This document shows positions 52,501 to 53,706 of a DNA stretch of 64,000 nucleotides, one piece after another. The position numbers and the translations under genes are program-made. Source of the DNA: Schistocephalus solidus (taxonomy: Eukaryota; Platyhelminthes; Cestoda; Diphyllobothriidea; Diphyllobothriidae); contig WEDG01005023.1 in assembly GCA_017591395.1 (NCBI GenBank), forward strand, positions 100,936 through 164,935, given 5' to 3'. Under the pieces are notes generated by a model, which was given only the letters and a program-made list of their open reading frames with translations, was not told the DNA's origin and ran no database searches. The stretch's first letter is position 1, and every line of letters starts with the position of its first letter.

Positions 52501-53706
52501 TCATGACGATGGGCTCAGGTGGGGGAGGAGAGAGTGTGGTAGCTGCATCGAAAGGCCACTAGCACCTAAAATTAATCCACGCGCAATTCACCGTCCCTTC
52601 ACCACCCTTCTGTGGAGCATACGGTATACATCGTCGGACTATGACGATCGAACTGTCGTAAGGGTTAGGACACGAGAATAGTTACTCTTCCTGGAATTAA
52701 GCGCAGGGCCATCTTTGTTATTTGGGCGGGGGTGATCCTATTTCCGTGCCCTGTTTAGGAGGCTGCATAAGCAATCTCTACCGAATATGGTATAAAAAGC
52801 GGAAGGATGAGGAAGTAAAAGGGGGCCTGGTATCGCTAACCCTCAAAAACCTGAGCAGCGAAAAATACCTGCGCACACAACTTCAGCAGTTAGCCCCTTC
52901 TGATAGAAACACGACTCTGTGGATTTAAATAACATGGTTACTCACTCAGAATAATAAAAGCACCGTGTTCAAGCCTAATGCGGACTTGCATAGGACCCAC
53001 CTGCAGTATTCTCCAAAGCGGATTGTACAGCCAAGTGCTGCAGGTGTAGAACTTCACTGGTCAGGGCATCACCTGACCAGGCCATACAGAAAATACGTCC
53101 TTTTCTATTGCCAGCGATGATTTTATTGCCTGAATGTACAAAGCTAAAAGGCAACAGTATGAGACGTCATCGCTCTCTCTCTCTGTGGACCAACCATGTG
53201 ACCTGTCCGATACGTTTCAGGATCCTCACCGTTCTGACCTCCAGGGAAAATTGTGGGAAAAAGAGTCAGTAATGCAGGATAGGCGGTAGGCAGGGTTGCT
53301 TACTTGTCGCTTGCGGTCTCGGGCTCCAGTTCAGTTACCGCAAGTATAAGCAGTATAAGGAAACCGTCAGAGGTCTGTGGGCGAAAAGACCGAGATAGAA
53401 CAGTGAGAAAACTGACCTGCATGAGCAAAGTGTCGCCAGTCTCGTTCCAGCAGAGATCAGAGATGTCTCCGAAGTTTTCAATGGTGTGTGCCTTGCATTT
53501 GTACTTACCAAGAAGAGTAAAGGTCTGCGTGGGAGGGAGGGGTGAGTCATTATTTCGGTCTAGGATTATACCTTTTGACAGTGAAAACATATTTCGTTGC
53601 GCACGCACATGGCGACAAAGCGATCGTCTTCCGATGCAGCAATGATACACGCATCTTCGGCGGGAAGTTCGGTTAAGATAGTTGGGGTATCCACTAGATA
53701 GTACAT
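1060..53706 (-). CDS. RIC1: RIC1 homologue, 24-exon gene
   Basis: RIC1 pairs with RGP1 to form the Golgi guanine-nucleotide exchange factor for Rab6, acting in endosome-to-Golgi retrograde traffic (family knowledge). Exons, 5' to 3': 53572-53706, 53417-53524, 53304-53374, 53195-53233, 53001-53143, 46750-46874, 46608-46699, 37086-37320, 36467-36781, 36267-36351, 30455-30565, 29296-29385, 29022-29197, 28864-28943, 28600-28784, 24556-24973, 21358-21482, 21227-21273, 20089-20213, 14249-14481, about 11800-12035, 10672-10933, 6756-7023, 1060-1474. Recognisable landmarks include LWSVFG, WRLFGN, VWW, LEEEATS and PKDLFEE. The order matches human RIC1 (recalled, not aligned by software): N-terminal beta-propellers, then the helical RIC1 domain. 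Introns 5, 7, 10, 15, 16, 19, 22 and 23 are 3-9 kb and full of retroelements; the others are mostly under 120 nt. The model gives about 1,350 codons. Tentative edges are noted at the individual exons. Confidence 0.93.
2090..2125 (-). ncRNA. Hammerhead-ribozyme-like motif
   Basis: On the minus strand, 2120-2114 reads CTGATGA, followed by a hairpin-forming stretch (TTCT...AGAA with a CGAG loop) and then CCGAAAC. This is the order of the hammerhead core: CUGAUGA, stem II, GAAA. The same core with a different stem II sequence occurs at 12616-12646. Penelope-like elements are known to carry hammerheads. Stems I and III were not resolved. Confidence 0.5.
2205..2960 (-). mobile_element. CR1-like LINE, 3' fragment
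   Basis: The minus-strand frame at 2545-2898 ends with [17 protein letters not shown] and [14 protein letters not shown]. This parallels the C terminus of the LINE at 21.7-23.7 kb ([17 protein letters not shown] and [14 protein letters not shown]). The non-coding tail ends near 2210 with the family 3' end (antisense of TTTATTAAGGGAAA, shared with 23.6 and 27.2 kb). It is a 5'-truncated, decayed copy in RIC1 intron 23, in the same orientation as the gene. Confidence 0.7.
3275..3335 (-). repeat. CR1-like LINE 3' tail scrap
   Basis: The sequence TTTTATTAGGGGGGATTAGG and the following 35 bp resemble the terminal bases of the CR1-like LINE seen at 2210, 23640 and 27230. Only the tail is present. 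Confidence 0.4.
3990..4400 (+). pseudogene. Penelope-like element, GIY-YIG fragment
   Basis: One frame reads [15 protein letters not shown], then [22 protein letters not shown] and [16 protein letters not shown], ending with LTLRLPW. This is the pattern of the C-terminal GIY-YIG endonuclease of flatworm Penelope-like retroelements (YIGRT...REH...H..DSGH...EA.AI....P.LC.QK). An in-frame stop precedes the block and the RT domain is absent, so it is a relic. Confidence 0.6.
5165..5480 (-). pseudogene. Penelope-like element, decayed 3' end
   Basis: Reading the minus strand, a frame near 5450 gives [14 protein letters not shown], and a downstream frame gives [10 protein letters not shown]. Both match the better-preserved Penelope end at 33.13-33.6 kb ([28 protein letters not shown]). 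The following non-coding tail at 5160-5250 also aligns with that copy, including a mutated hammerhead-like core. It is broken by stops and frameshifts. Confidence 0.55.
6756..7023 (-). CDS. RIC1: RIC1 exon 23
   Basis: The exon encodes [16 protein letters not shown] and [19 protein letters not shown], matching human SWLCKERTRAARVDNF and KRLHKDFLWPLPIIPASS with identical spacing. The acceptor is TTGGTCAG and the donor GTAGGC in phase 2. The second half is Ser/Pro-rich, as in the equivalent linker of other RIC1 proteins. Confidence 0.88.
7628..7652. repeat. (CTC)n microsatellite in LINE 3' UTR
   Basis: About eight CTC repeats expand the short pyrimidine tract that other copies of this 3' UTR have at the same place (for example 47393-47406). 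Confidence 0.8.
8298..8620 (-). pseudogene. C2H2 zinc-finger tail of LINE ORF
   Basis: The frame contains two C-x2-C...H-x3-H fingers: [20 protein letters not shown] plus H, and [20 protein letters not shown] plus H, then terminates after DNLR. The first half of another finger (GHMRIHDSE) precedes them. These are the alternating IGLVG and MGLLG finger types that close the LINE polyprotein in the copy at 47.8-51.7 kb. It is a transposon remnant, not a host transcription factor. Confidence 0.75.
9961..9983. repeat. (ATACA)n short tandem repeat
   Basis: Four copies of ATACA lie in a gene-free part of RIC1 intron 22. Nothing else was recognised between 8.9 and 10.05 kb except a G-rich run near 9433-9451. 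Confidence 0.8.
10092..10590 (+). repeat. Unassigned dispersed repeat, copy 1
   Basis: About 500 bp align by eye along their whole length with 43948-44435 in the same orientation. Shared landmarks include ATCCTAACCAT, CGGTGGCTTT, GACGTCCTAATAGTC versus GGCGTCCTAATAGTC, and TTACGTTGGCATG. Neither copy has a long open frame or similarity to the LINE, Penelope, SINE or LTR sequences in this window. Confidence 0.7.
10672..10933 (-). CDS. RIC1: RIC1 exon 22
   Basis: The acceptor is TTCAATTCAG at 10934, following a long pyrimidine tract. The exon encodes [15 protein letters not shown] and [13 protein letters not shown], corresponding to human [20 protein letters not shown]. The open frame reaches a GTAAAA donor (end 10672, phase 2), but exon 23 begins with two spare bases and needs a phase-1 end. 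An earlier donor, or a further small exon between 7.0 and 10.7 kb, is therefore likely. Confidence 0.75.
11790..12035 (-). CDS. RIC1: RIC1 exon 21 (3' edge not fixed)
   Basis: Directly after the AG at 12036 the phase-0 frame encodes [19 protein letters not shown] and ESSPKVTPS, resembling human EQGKWDLCRHMIRFLKA and GSGESETPPS. The frame stays open to a stop at 11790. The following exon needs a phase-1 donor, and GT dinucleotides in that phase occur near 11877 and 11838; neither is a strong consensus, so the true end lies between about 11830 and 11880. Similarity is moderate. Confidence 0.6.
   Translation of the reverse strand, partial: TFPTLAMGFWSHNPAHDGCPRPICNLTSKWNKKAADGFRYFLPLQESSPKVTPSWIWFLVLFSHRVPPLPLSVTVSVDGLE
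12330..12560 (+). repeat. Retroelement scrap similar to 2743-2860
   Basis: A plus-strand frame reads [13 protein letters not shown] and [13 protein letters not shown]. The decayed LINE frame at 2.7-2.9 kb (minus) reads [13 protein letters not shown] and [11 protein letters not shown]. The two are clearly related, but the fragment ends before any RT motif. It lies immediately upstream of the hammerhead-like motif. Confidence 0.45.
12612..12650 (+). ncRNA. Hammerhead-ribozyme-like motif
   Basis: CTGATGA at 12616-12622 is followed by stem II (GGGTTC 12624-12629 pairing with GAATCC 12636-12641, with one G-U pair and loop GAGTGA) and by GAAAC at 12642-12646. This is a complete hammerhead core. 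AGCTG at 12602-12606 is complementary to CAGCT at 12672-12676 and could form stem I of a type I fold. Stem III is not obvious. Confidence 0.55.
14249..14481 (-). CDS. RIC1: RIC1 exon 20
   Basis: The acceptor is CTTACAG and the donor GTAACT. The exon encodes [45 protein letters not shown] and [13 protein letters not shown], matching human DPLLPTVAKFITEFPLFL, CARKTEYALWNYLF, NPKDLFEECL and LDTAASYLIILQN. This is the core of the RIC1 domain. An overlapping plus-strand frame (14073-14441) is only its shadow. Confidence 0.95.
14951..16195 (+). mobile_element. Zinc-finger LINE 5' half (5' UTR + endonuclease)
   Basis: About 590 bp of 5' UTR (14951-15539) precede an endonuclease frame beginning [15 protein letters not shown] at 15540. 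The frame shows [31 protein letters not shown] and [10 protein letters not shown], hallmarks of the APE-type endonuclease of non-LTR retrotransposons. A one-base loss at about 15840 and further stops after 16020 break it. The homology stops abruptly at about 16195, where an oppositely oriented copy begins. It is in RIC1 intron 19, antisense to the gene. Confidence 0.8.
16196..17975 (-). mobile_element. Zinc-finger LINE 5' half, inverted copy
   Basis: Read on the minus strand, this runs from the family 5' end (about 17975) through 5' UTR, an open endonuclease frame (17402-16653) and the start of the linker to RT (16640-16196, with [20 protein letters not shown] and [11 protein letters not shown]), then breaks off. 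It faces the plus-strand copy at 14951-16195, so the two form an inverted repeat of about 1.2 kb per arm. Confidence 0.8.
16653..17402 (-). CDS. APE-type endonuclease domain of zinc-finger LINE
   Basis: The 249-codon open frame is the best-preserved endonuclease in the window. It starts [15 protein letters not shown]. Landmarks are [11 protein letters not shown] (catalytic Glu region), [31 protein letters not shown] (usual form GDFNAR; here Asp replaces Asn) and [13 protein letters not shown]. It nicks target DNA for target-primed reverse transcription. The frame ends shortly before the expected DHRLV motif, so RT is not fused here and the copy is almost surely immobile. Confidence 0.75.
   Translation of the reverse strand: MSPLTIAAWNVRSLLDNPRSNRPERRTALVARELARYKVDIAALSETRFSEQGQLEEVGVGYTFFWSGRPKAERRDAGVAFAIRNGIVGRLPCLPQGINDRLMSLRLPLRGDQFATIISAYAPPMTSSDAAKDKFYEDLHALLATLPKEDKFIVLGDFDARVGTNHAAWQGVLGPHGLGSCNDNGLLLLRTCAEHCLLLSNTFFRLPTRDKATWMYPRSRCWHLLDYVLVRRRDRQDVLVNKAIRDADG
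17985..19180 (+). mobile_element. Zinc-finger LINE, 3' half
   Basis: The zinc-finger tail (about 17990-18296) reads [20 protein letters not shown] plus H, then [20 protein letters not shown] plus H, and stops at the TAA 18294-18296. It is followed by about 880 bp of 3' UTR ending near 19180 with the family terminus. It abuts the 5' end of the inverted copy at 17975, so the 5' and 3' extremities of the same family touch in opposite orientation. Confidence 0.75.
20089..20213 (-). CDS. RIC1: RIC1 exon 19
   Basis: This is the best-conserved stretch of the gene: it encodes [20 protein letters not shown], nearly identical to human LPYFPHVLELMLHEVLEE. The donor GTTAGT leaves a single G that joins AT of exon 20 to make the Asp of PIPDPLLP, exactly as in human. 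The acceptor CTTCTAG fits the phase-2 end of exon 18. Confidence 0.95.
20340..20545 (+). repeat. tRNA-derived SINE
   Basis: A B-box-like sequence (GGGTTCGAGCCTC at 20402-20414) is followed by TTGGGTATGGCTGA, then GGAAATGGCCATCCCAG and CCTTGTC. This is the sense strand of the SINE body found antisense at 33.6-35.1 kb. It is in RIC1 intron 18, antisense to the gene. Confidence 0.65.
21227..21482 (-). CDS. RIC1: RIC1 exons 17-18
   Basis: Exon 17 (21358-21482) encodes [16 protein letters not shown] and RSYYKTLDD, matching human AVLFEDALVLGAVNDTLL and DSLYTRNNA. Its first two bases complete the codon left by exon 16. Exon 18 (21227-21273) is 47 bp, from acceptor ATTTTAG to donor GTAATT, and encodes [15 protein letters not shown], matching human SQIYLHHILRQLLVR. 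The intron between them is 84 nt. A CR1-like LINE begins about 240 bp upstream of exon 17, inside intron 16 on the opposite strand. Confidence 0.92.
21745..22955 (+). CDS. CR1-like LINE reverse transcriptase
   Basis: The frame covers the RT fingers and palm: [18 protein letters not shown] (residues 126-143), [11 protein letters not shown] (162-172), [14 protein letters not shown] with catalytic Asp199, [19 protein letters not shown] (255-273) and the catalytic FADD (285-288), then AQKDLGVWI. All catalytic residues are intact, unusual in this window. The frame is lost to a frameshift near 22955 and continues in another frame. The ATG at 21745 is probably internal to the original ORF2. Confidence 0.85.
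22956..23425 (+). pseudogene. CR1-like LINE RT, C-terminal part after frameshift
   Basis: Continuing in a different frame, this reads [53 protein letters not shown] and [12 protein letters not shown], the usual thumb and C terminus of CR1/jockey-type RT proteins. The single frameshift separating it from the palm is the only clear lesion in the RT. Confidence 0.8.
23820..24015 (-). repeat. SINE-related fragment without tRNA head
   Basis: The block with GAGCGATCGGTTATAGGACT, CTCGAGCCCCGCCAG and ATAACATGACCGATGAAGAC matches 33850-34000 closely. It carries the SINE body's 3' part and its companion segment but lacks the tRNA-like head. Confidence 0.6.
24556..24973 (-). CDS. RIC1: RIC1 exon 16
   Basis: The exon encodes [11 protein letters not shown] (human NVWTTCRANKQ), then an acidic loop, then [18 protein letters not shown] (human EALWLSCGGAGMKVWLPL), and near its end [16 protein letters not shown] (human SQRIMLPFHINIYPL). 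The donor is GTAAGA in phase 1. The start is less certain: an AG giving exon start 24973 fits the phase-0 end of exon 15, while the stronger pyrimidine-tract acceptor just upstream (near 25012) would introduce an in-frame stop. A human segment equivalent to KLLPFCPPVVLAQS may lie in an unseen exon. Confidence 0.82.
25205..26600 (+). mobile_element. Zinc-finger LINE, decayed internally deleted copy
   Basis: Endonuclease traces ([36 protein letters not shown]) at 25205-25500 are followed after a deletion of the RT by the C-terminal region ([30 protein letters not shown] near 25735-25835) and by broken zinc fingers at 26390-26570 ([11 protein letters not shown]). Divergence is much greater than in the other copies. 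It lies in RIC1 intron 15, antisense to the gene. Confidence 0.65.
27182..27240 (+). repeat. CR1-like LINE 3' tail
   Basis: CAATAGGGAGGTCAATGACG and the following ATTTCCCTCAATAAAATTGA match the end of the LINE at 23600-23650. Only the terminal part is recognisable; a longer decayed body may extend upstream to about 27000. Confidence 0.6.
27305..27490 (+). repeat. Zinc-finger LINE 3' terminus
   Basis: GGAGAGAGTGCGATAG, GATGCGCAAGTCT and CACCTGGTGGAGGGGGCATACG match the last 150 bp of the family 3' UTR (compare 19020-19170). It is a strongly 5'-truncated copy. Confidence 0.6.
28010..28500 (-). pseudogene. Penelope-like element, GIY-YIG fragment
   Basis: Minus-strand frames read [19 protein letters not shown] and [15 protein letters not shown], then, after a frameshift, [20 protein letters not shown] and [18 protein letters not shown], followed by [11 protein letters not shown]. 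This is the RT-GIY-YIG junction and endonuclease of a Penelope-like element. It begins just 3' of RIC1 exon 15 in the same orientation, and an open frame crosses the exon 15 donor into it. Confidence 0.65.
28600..29385 (-). CDS. RIC1: RIC1 exons 12-15
   Basis: Exon 12 (29296-29385) begins [13 protein letters not shown], equivalent to human EQNMIVTGGLAWW. Exon 13 (29022-29197) carries [14 protein letters not shown] and [13 protein letters not shown], matching human LRVYLRTSNLDNAF and FQDMVIVFRADCSI. Exon 14 (28864-28943) has TFLPHPPCL, matching RYIPHPFLVV. Exon 15 (28600-28784; acceptor GTTTTCAG, donor GTAAGT) has [13 protein letters not shown], matching human SIMLNLAGQLIMMQ. Introns are 98, 78 and 79 nt, and phases agree at 12/13, 13/14 and 14/15. 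The exon 14 acceptor (CTTAAG) is weak and may skip about 13 residues relative to human. Confidence 0.9.
30455..30565 (-). CDS. RIC1: RIC1 exon 11
   Basis: The 37-codon exon is bounded by a strong pyrimidine-rich acceptor ending GTGCAG and a GTCAGT donor, both phase 0. It encodes [19 protein letters not shown] and [11 protein letters not shown], matching human [20 protein letters not shown] and KKWKLFGNITQ. An open frame continues upstream through the acceptor, which is why a longer reading frame is visible here, but homology begins at the AG. Confidence 0.93.
30880..30975 (-). repeat. Decayed SINE fragment
   Basis: GATGACCACTTCCAGC, TTTGTCAGCCAGCC and GGGATTCAAAGCC resemble the antisense SINE body plus B box seen at 34.6 kb. 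Similarity is weak. No other feature was recognised between 30.6 and 31.4 kb. Confidence 0.35.
31400..31480. repeat. (GTA)n microsatellite
   Basis: About 27 uninterrupted GTA (TAG) units lie in RIC1 intron 10. The perfection suggests a young, length-variable locus. Confidence 0.98.
31635..31800 (-). repeat. Zinc-finger LINE 3' terminus
   Basis: The block containing ACCATGGTAGTGAAGGGACG and GAATTGCGCGTGGATTAG matches 7550-7610, the antisense end of the family 3' UTR. It is truncated after about 160 bp. Confidence 0.65.
32325..32500 (-). repeat. Zinc-finger LINE 3' terminus, diverged
   Basis: GATAGTAGACTTGCGCTGCC, CTGGTGTCATGTAGAGTC and AAGAAGACCGCAGGTAGGAG align with the same 3' UTR in antisense orientation but with many changes. 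Confidence 0.5.
32840..33105 (+). pseudogene. Penelope-like element, GIY-YIG fragment
   Basis: The plus-strand frame reads [33 protein letters not shown] and [10 protein letters not shown], the second half of a GIY-YIG domain. Upstream bases encode a decayed CN.Y.GQTGR motif. It points toward a second, oppositely oriented Penelope end at 33130-33600. Confidence 0.6.
33130..33600 (-). pseudogene. Penelope-like element 3' end with GIY-YIG
   Basis: Minus-strand frames read [51 protein letters not shown] and [14 protein letters not shown]. This is the end of a Penelope-like ORF, followed by a non-coding tail with a hammerhead-like core and an AATAAA (33171-33166). A frameshift separates the two blocks. 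The copy at 5.2 kb is a more decayed relative. Confidence 0.65.
33176..33212 (-). ncRNA. Hammerhead-ribozyme-like motif in Penelope tail
   Basis: On the minus strand CTGACGA (33212-33206) is followed by a stem II candidate with CCGG-AGAA-CCGG at its tip, and then GAAA ending near 33182. The core order is that of a hammerhead (CUGANGA, stem II, GAAA). It lies just after the GIY-YIG frame, where such ribozymes occur in Penelope-like elements. The homologous 5214-5247 segment has CCGACGA and GAGA, so it has lost the core. Confidence 0.5.
33590..33628. repeat. AT/ATAC microsatellite
   Basis: A TATATA-ACATAT run directly abuts the 3' end of the antisense SINE body that begins at about 33630. Confidence 0.9.
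33630..34010 (-). repeat. SINE with tRNA-like head plus partial second unit
   Basis: Read on the minus strand, a tRNA-like head (B box GTTCGAGC... near 33740-33745) precedes the SINE body ending at a TA microsatellite. A second partial body (33840-34010) lacks the head. The body contains the GACCGACAAAGA, GGAATGGCCATTTCTGGCTT and AGCCGTCATCAGCCAG landmarks (antisense). Confidence 0.65.
34071..34286. repeat. Perfect 48-bp inverted repeat
   Basis: 34071-34118 and 34239-34286 are exact reverse complements (48 of 48), separated by 120 bp. The spacer begins with a segment (34119-34171) that is repeated directly at 34462-34513. No coding potential is seen. Confidence 0.97.
34119..34513. repeat. 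Direct repeat pair around hairpin
   Basis: About 51 bp at 34119-34171 (starting ATGTCGGAAGTACGGTATAC) recur at 34462-34513 with a single difference near the middle (TATACTATA versus TATAATATA). The second copy ends directly in the (TA)n tract. Confidence 0.9.
34513..34567. repeat. (TA)n microsatellite
   Basis: About 27 uninterrupted TA units lie between the direct repeat and the 3' end of the next antisense SINE. Confidence 0.98.
34570..34790 (-). repeat. tRNA-derived SINE
   Basis: On the minus strand the head reads TGGCTCAATGGTAGAGC (A box) and GGCTCGAATCCC (B box), the internal promoter layout of a tRNA gene. It is followed by the SINE body (TATGACTGGCTGATGACGGC, GGCCATTCCGGTCTCCCTTG) that ends at the (TA)n tract. 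The tRNA part is not a functional tRNA because the acceptor stem and anticodon arm are not conserved. Confidence 0.75.
34791..35210 (-). repeat. SINE with tRNA-like head and companion segment
   Basis: On the minus strand the tRNA-like head at about 35058-34985 has TGGCTCAATGGTAGAGC and a consensus B box GGTTCGAATCC. The companion segment CCGTTGTGCCCTGGAGCTCA occurs at 34829 and again at 35131, so a unit of about 300 bp is repeated. Confidence 0.7.
36267..36351 (-). CDS. RIC1: RIC1 exon 10 (tentative)
   Basis: This frame encodes [13 protein letters not shown], which resembles human EQVLLQGEDRLYLN directly after the exon 9 region. The only upstream AG (CGAAG) gives a phase-2 start, whereas the preferred exon 9 donor is phase 0. 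Either exon 9 uses a weaker downstream donor (a GTTTCT lies in the required phase), or this exon starts elsewhere. The right end before GTTGGG is in phase 0 and fits exon 11. The human segment containing HWHVVQISSTYLESNWPI was not found between here and exon 11. Confidence 0.55.
36467..36781 (-). CDS. RIC1: RIC1 exon 9
   Basis: The acceptor is CTTTTCAG at 36782 and the donor GTATGT at 36466-36461, both phase 0, giving 105 codons. The start encodes [12 protein letters not shown] (human SMSWGAEGYHLWVI) and the end encodes [16 protein letters not shown] (human SILLFQFIKSVLTVNP). The middle, rich in D, S, R and N, is a species-specific loop much longer than in human. It joins exon 8 in phase across a 304-nt intron. 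Confidence 0.88.
36900..37010. repeat. Purine-rich low-complexity tract
   Basis: A GAA/GAG-rich run lies in the 304-nt intron 8 of RIC1; on the transcript strand it is pyrimidine-rich (TTC/CTC) and lies upstream of exon 9. Confidence 0.8.
37086..37320 (-). CDS. RIC1: RIC1 exon 8
   Basis: The exon encodes [19 protein letters not shown] followed by ALWSVFGN, the most conserved WD40-like strand of the family (human GAVKLMRWSPDNS and LWSVFG). The donor at 37085-37080 is a consensus GTAAGT and the exon ends in phase 0. The acceptor chosen (AACGTCAG, exon start 37320) is compatible with the phase-2 end of exon 7. The joined protein is about ten residues shorter here than human, so a small exon inside the 9.3-kb intron 7 may be missing. 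A second AG (TTTCAG) lies 55 bp further in but is out of phase with exon 7. Confidence 0.88.
37321..40730. other. Gene-poor part of RIC1 intron 7
   Basis: No coding frame with recognisable homology was found on either strand. A GGTTAGG-like run occurs at 39110-39210 and a short alternating CG tract at 38270-38283. The 39.5-39.75 kb minus-strand frame was examined as a possible missing exon but does not resemble RIC1. Confidence 0.5.
40735..40945 (+). repeat. Zinc-finger LINE 3' terminus
   Basis: GGGAGGAGAGAGTGTGGTAG, GATGCAGCGCAAGTCTAC and CACGCGCAAGTCACCGTCC match 19020-19120. An expanded G run (40841-40853) interrupts it. Confidence 0.65.
41580..41735 (+). pseudogene. Zinc-finger LINE RT fragment
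   Basis: The frame reads [20 protein letters not shown] and [14 protein letters not shown], equal to the RT segment after FADD in the 47.8-kb copy ([20 protein letters not shown]). It stops where an antisense 3' UTR begins. Confidence 0.65.
41736..41990 (-). repeat. Zinc-finger LINE 3' terminus (antisense)
   Basis: CGACAGTTCGACCGTAGTAG begins the antisense 3' end of the family, continuing through GGTGGTGCAGGGACGGTGAC. It directly abuts the sense RT fragment at 41735. Confidence 0.65.
42360..42575 (+). pseudogene. Zinc-finger LINE RT C-terminal fragment
   Basis: A frame reads [36 protein letters not shown] and [12 protein letters not shown], matching [31 protein letters not shown] and [12 protein letters not shown] of the 47.8-kb copy. 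Homology ends at about 42550. Confidence 0.65.
42600..43940. other. Gene-free stretch of RIC1 intron 7
   Basis: Only short non-homologous frames on either strand. No repeat family from this window was recognised here. Confidence 0.5.
43948..44435 (+). repeat. Unassigned dispersed repeat, copy 2
   Basis: Aligns with 10092-10590 in the same orientation over its whole length, with numerous substitutions and short indels. Landmarks are ATCCTAACCAT, GATTCGGTGGCTTTACCTCA, GGCGTCCTAATAGTC, ACCCGGCAACAAATTC and GTTACGTTGGCATGTAGTAC. Confidence 0.7.
45030..45345 (+). pseudogene. Penelope-like element, GIY-YIG fragment
   Basis: A frame reads [43 protein letters not shown] and [17 protein letters not shown], ending LALPW. 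This is the same GIY-YIG layout as at 4.0-4.4 kb, more decayed. Confidence 0.6.
45795..46260 (-). repeat. Zinc-finger LINE 3' UTR, 5'-truncated copy
   Basis: About 465 bp match 47280-47770 throughout in antisense orientation (CTGCACCATGTGCCTCACAA, GGGACGGTGACTTGCGCGTG, GGCTCGGATCCCAGGCAGTG). No coding part is included. Confidence 0.7.
46608..46874 (-). CDS. RIC1: RIC1 exons 6-7
   Basis: Exon 6 is 46750-46874, with acceptor CTCTGCAG and donor GTAGAT. It contains [12 protein letters not shown], corresponding to human DGFAVVFNDGKV. A 50-nt intron separates it from exon 7 (46608-46699; acceptor CCATAG, donor GTGAGC), which encodes [18 protein letters not shown], corresponding to human HGVWPQDVVDGTCVAVNN. 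Exon 5 ends in phase 1 and exon 6 supplies the other two bases, so the reading frame crosses the 6.1-kb repeat-filled intron 5 cleanly. Open frames in other phases over the same interval are shadows. Confidence 0.9.
47278..47842 (-). repeat. Inverted zinc-finger LINE 3' UTR abutting a sense copy
   Basis: About 565 bp form the antisense equivalent of 52080-52660. The homology runs through GCTGCTGGTGACCTCGTCTA and switches at about 47842 to the 5' UTR of a sense-oriented copy (AAGGGGCTAGAAAAGGTGCC), within a stretch where both parents look alike (GTGGAAGGGGC versus GCGGAGGAAGGGGC). Confidence 0.75.
48040..48480 (+). pseudogene. Zinc-finger LINE endonuclease, internally deleted
   Basis: Frames give [46 protein letters not shown], then jump from GDLHA directly to [20 protein letters not shown]. 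The GDFNAR-containing segment is missing, so nicking activity must be lost. Confidence 0.75.
48560..50650 (+). pseudogene. Zinc-finger LINE reverse transcriptase
   Basis: Across several frames the RT landmarks appear in order: [20 protein letters not shown] (49165-49230), [20 protein letters not shown] (49440-49500), [26 protein letters not shown] (49710-49760), [12 protein letters not shown] (49870-49905), [11 protein letters not shown] (50085-50115), [18 protein letters not shown] and [20 protein letters not shown] (50395-50455). FADD is intact, but stops (for example 49265) and frameshifts inactivate it. The end is LPKRLYYGN plus a basic linker. Confidence 0.8.
50830..51653 (+). pseudogene. 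Zinc-finger LINE C2H2 tail
   Basis: After the RT come fingers beginning [19 protein letters not shown] (last His replaced), [37 protein letters not shown] plus H, a degraded [10 protein letters not shown] finger, and [20 protein letters not shown] plus H, ending at the TAG 51651-51653. Pro/Ser/Thr-rich linkers separate pairs of fingers. The alternation of IGLVG and MGLLG types suggests duplication of a two-finger unit. The tail probably binds RNA or DNA during retrotransposition (inference). Confidence 0.75.
51654..52660 (+). repeat. Zinc-finger LINE 3' UTR
   Basis: About 1 kb, ending at CGATCGAACTGTCG near 52660. Two similar blocks (near 51850-52000 and 52230-52390) share TTGGAAGGTTGCCAACTGAC-like and GTCAGGCTG(C)GATGGCTCC sequences, so the UTR contains an internal duplication, also visible at 18410-18530 versus 18760-18900. 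Confidence 0.7.
53001..53706 (-). CDS. RIC1: RIC1 exons 1-5 (N-terminal propeller)
   Basis: The start codon is the ATG at 53706-53704, opening with MYYLVDTP as human RIC1 opens with MYFL. Exon 1 (53572-53706) ends on a GTATAA donor. Exon 2 (53417-53524) has a CGCAG acceptor and a GTCAGT donor, and encodes [14 protein letters not shown], matching the human AEWRPDSTMI strand. Exon 3 (53304-53374) ends on GTAAGC in phase 2. Exon 4 is a 39-bp micro-exon (53195-53233). Exon 5 (53001-53143) encodes a stretch containing [12 protein letters not shown] and ends on GTGGGT. Introns are 47, 42, 70 and 51 nt. Phases agree at every join, and exons 4-5 align to human residue for residue without a gap. This compact 5' cluster contrasts with the rest of the gene. 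Confidence 0.92.

Larger units (their letters stand above)
47843..52660 (+). mobile_element. Zinc-finger LINE, longest copy
   Basis: Order: truncated 5' UTR (47843-47999), endonuclease with internal deletion (48000-48480), linker and RT (48560-50650), zinc-finger tail (50830-51653) and 3' UTR (51654-52660). Stops and frameshifts punctuate the coding part, but the order EN-RT-C2H2 is clear. It fills most of RIC1 intron 5, antisense to the gene. Confidence 0.85.

Noticed and set aside
47278..52660. DNA transposon with about 560-bp terminal inverted repeats
   Set aside because: The interior is a LINE (endonuclease, RT, zinc fingers) and the inverted ends are its 3' UTR; no transposase is present, and the same UTR occurs alone elsewhere.
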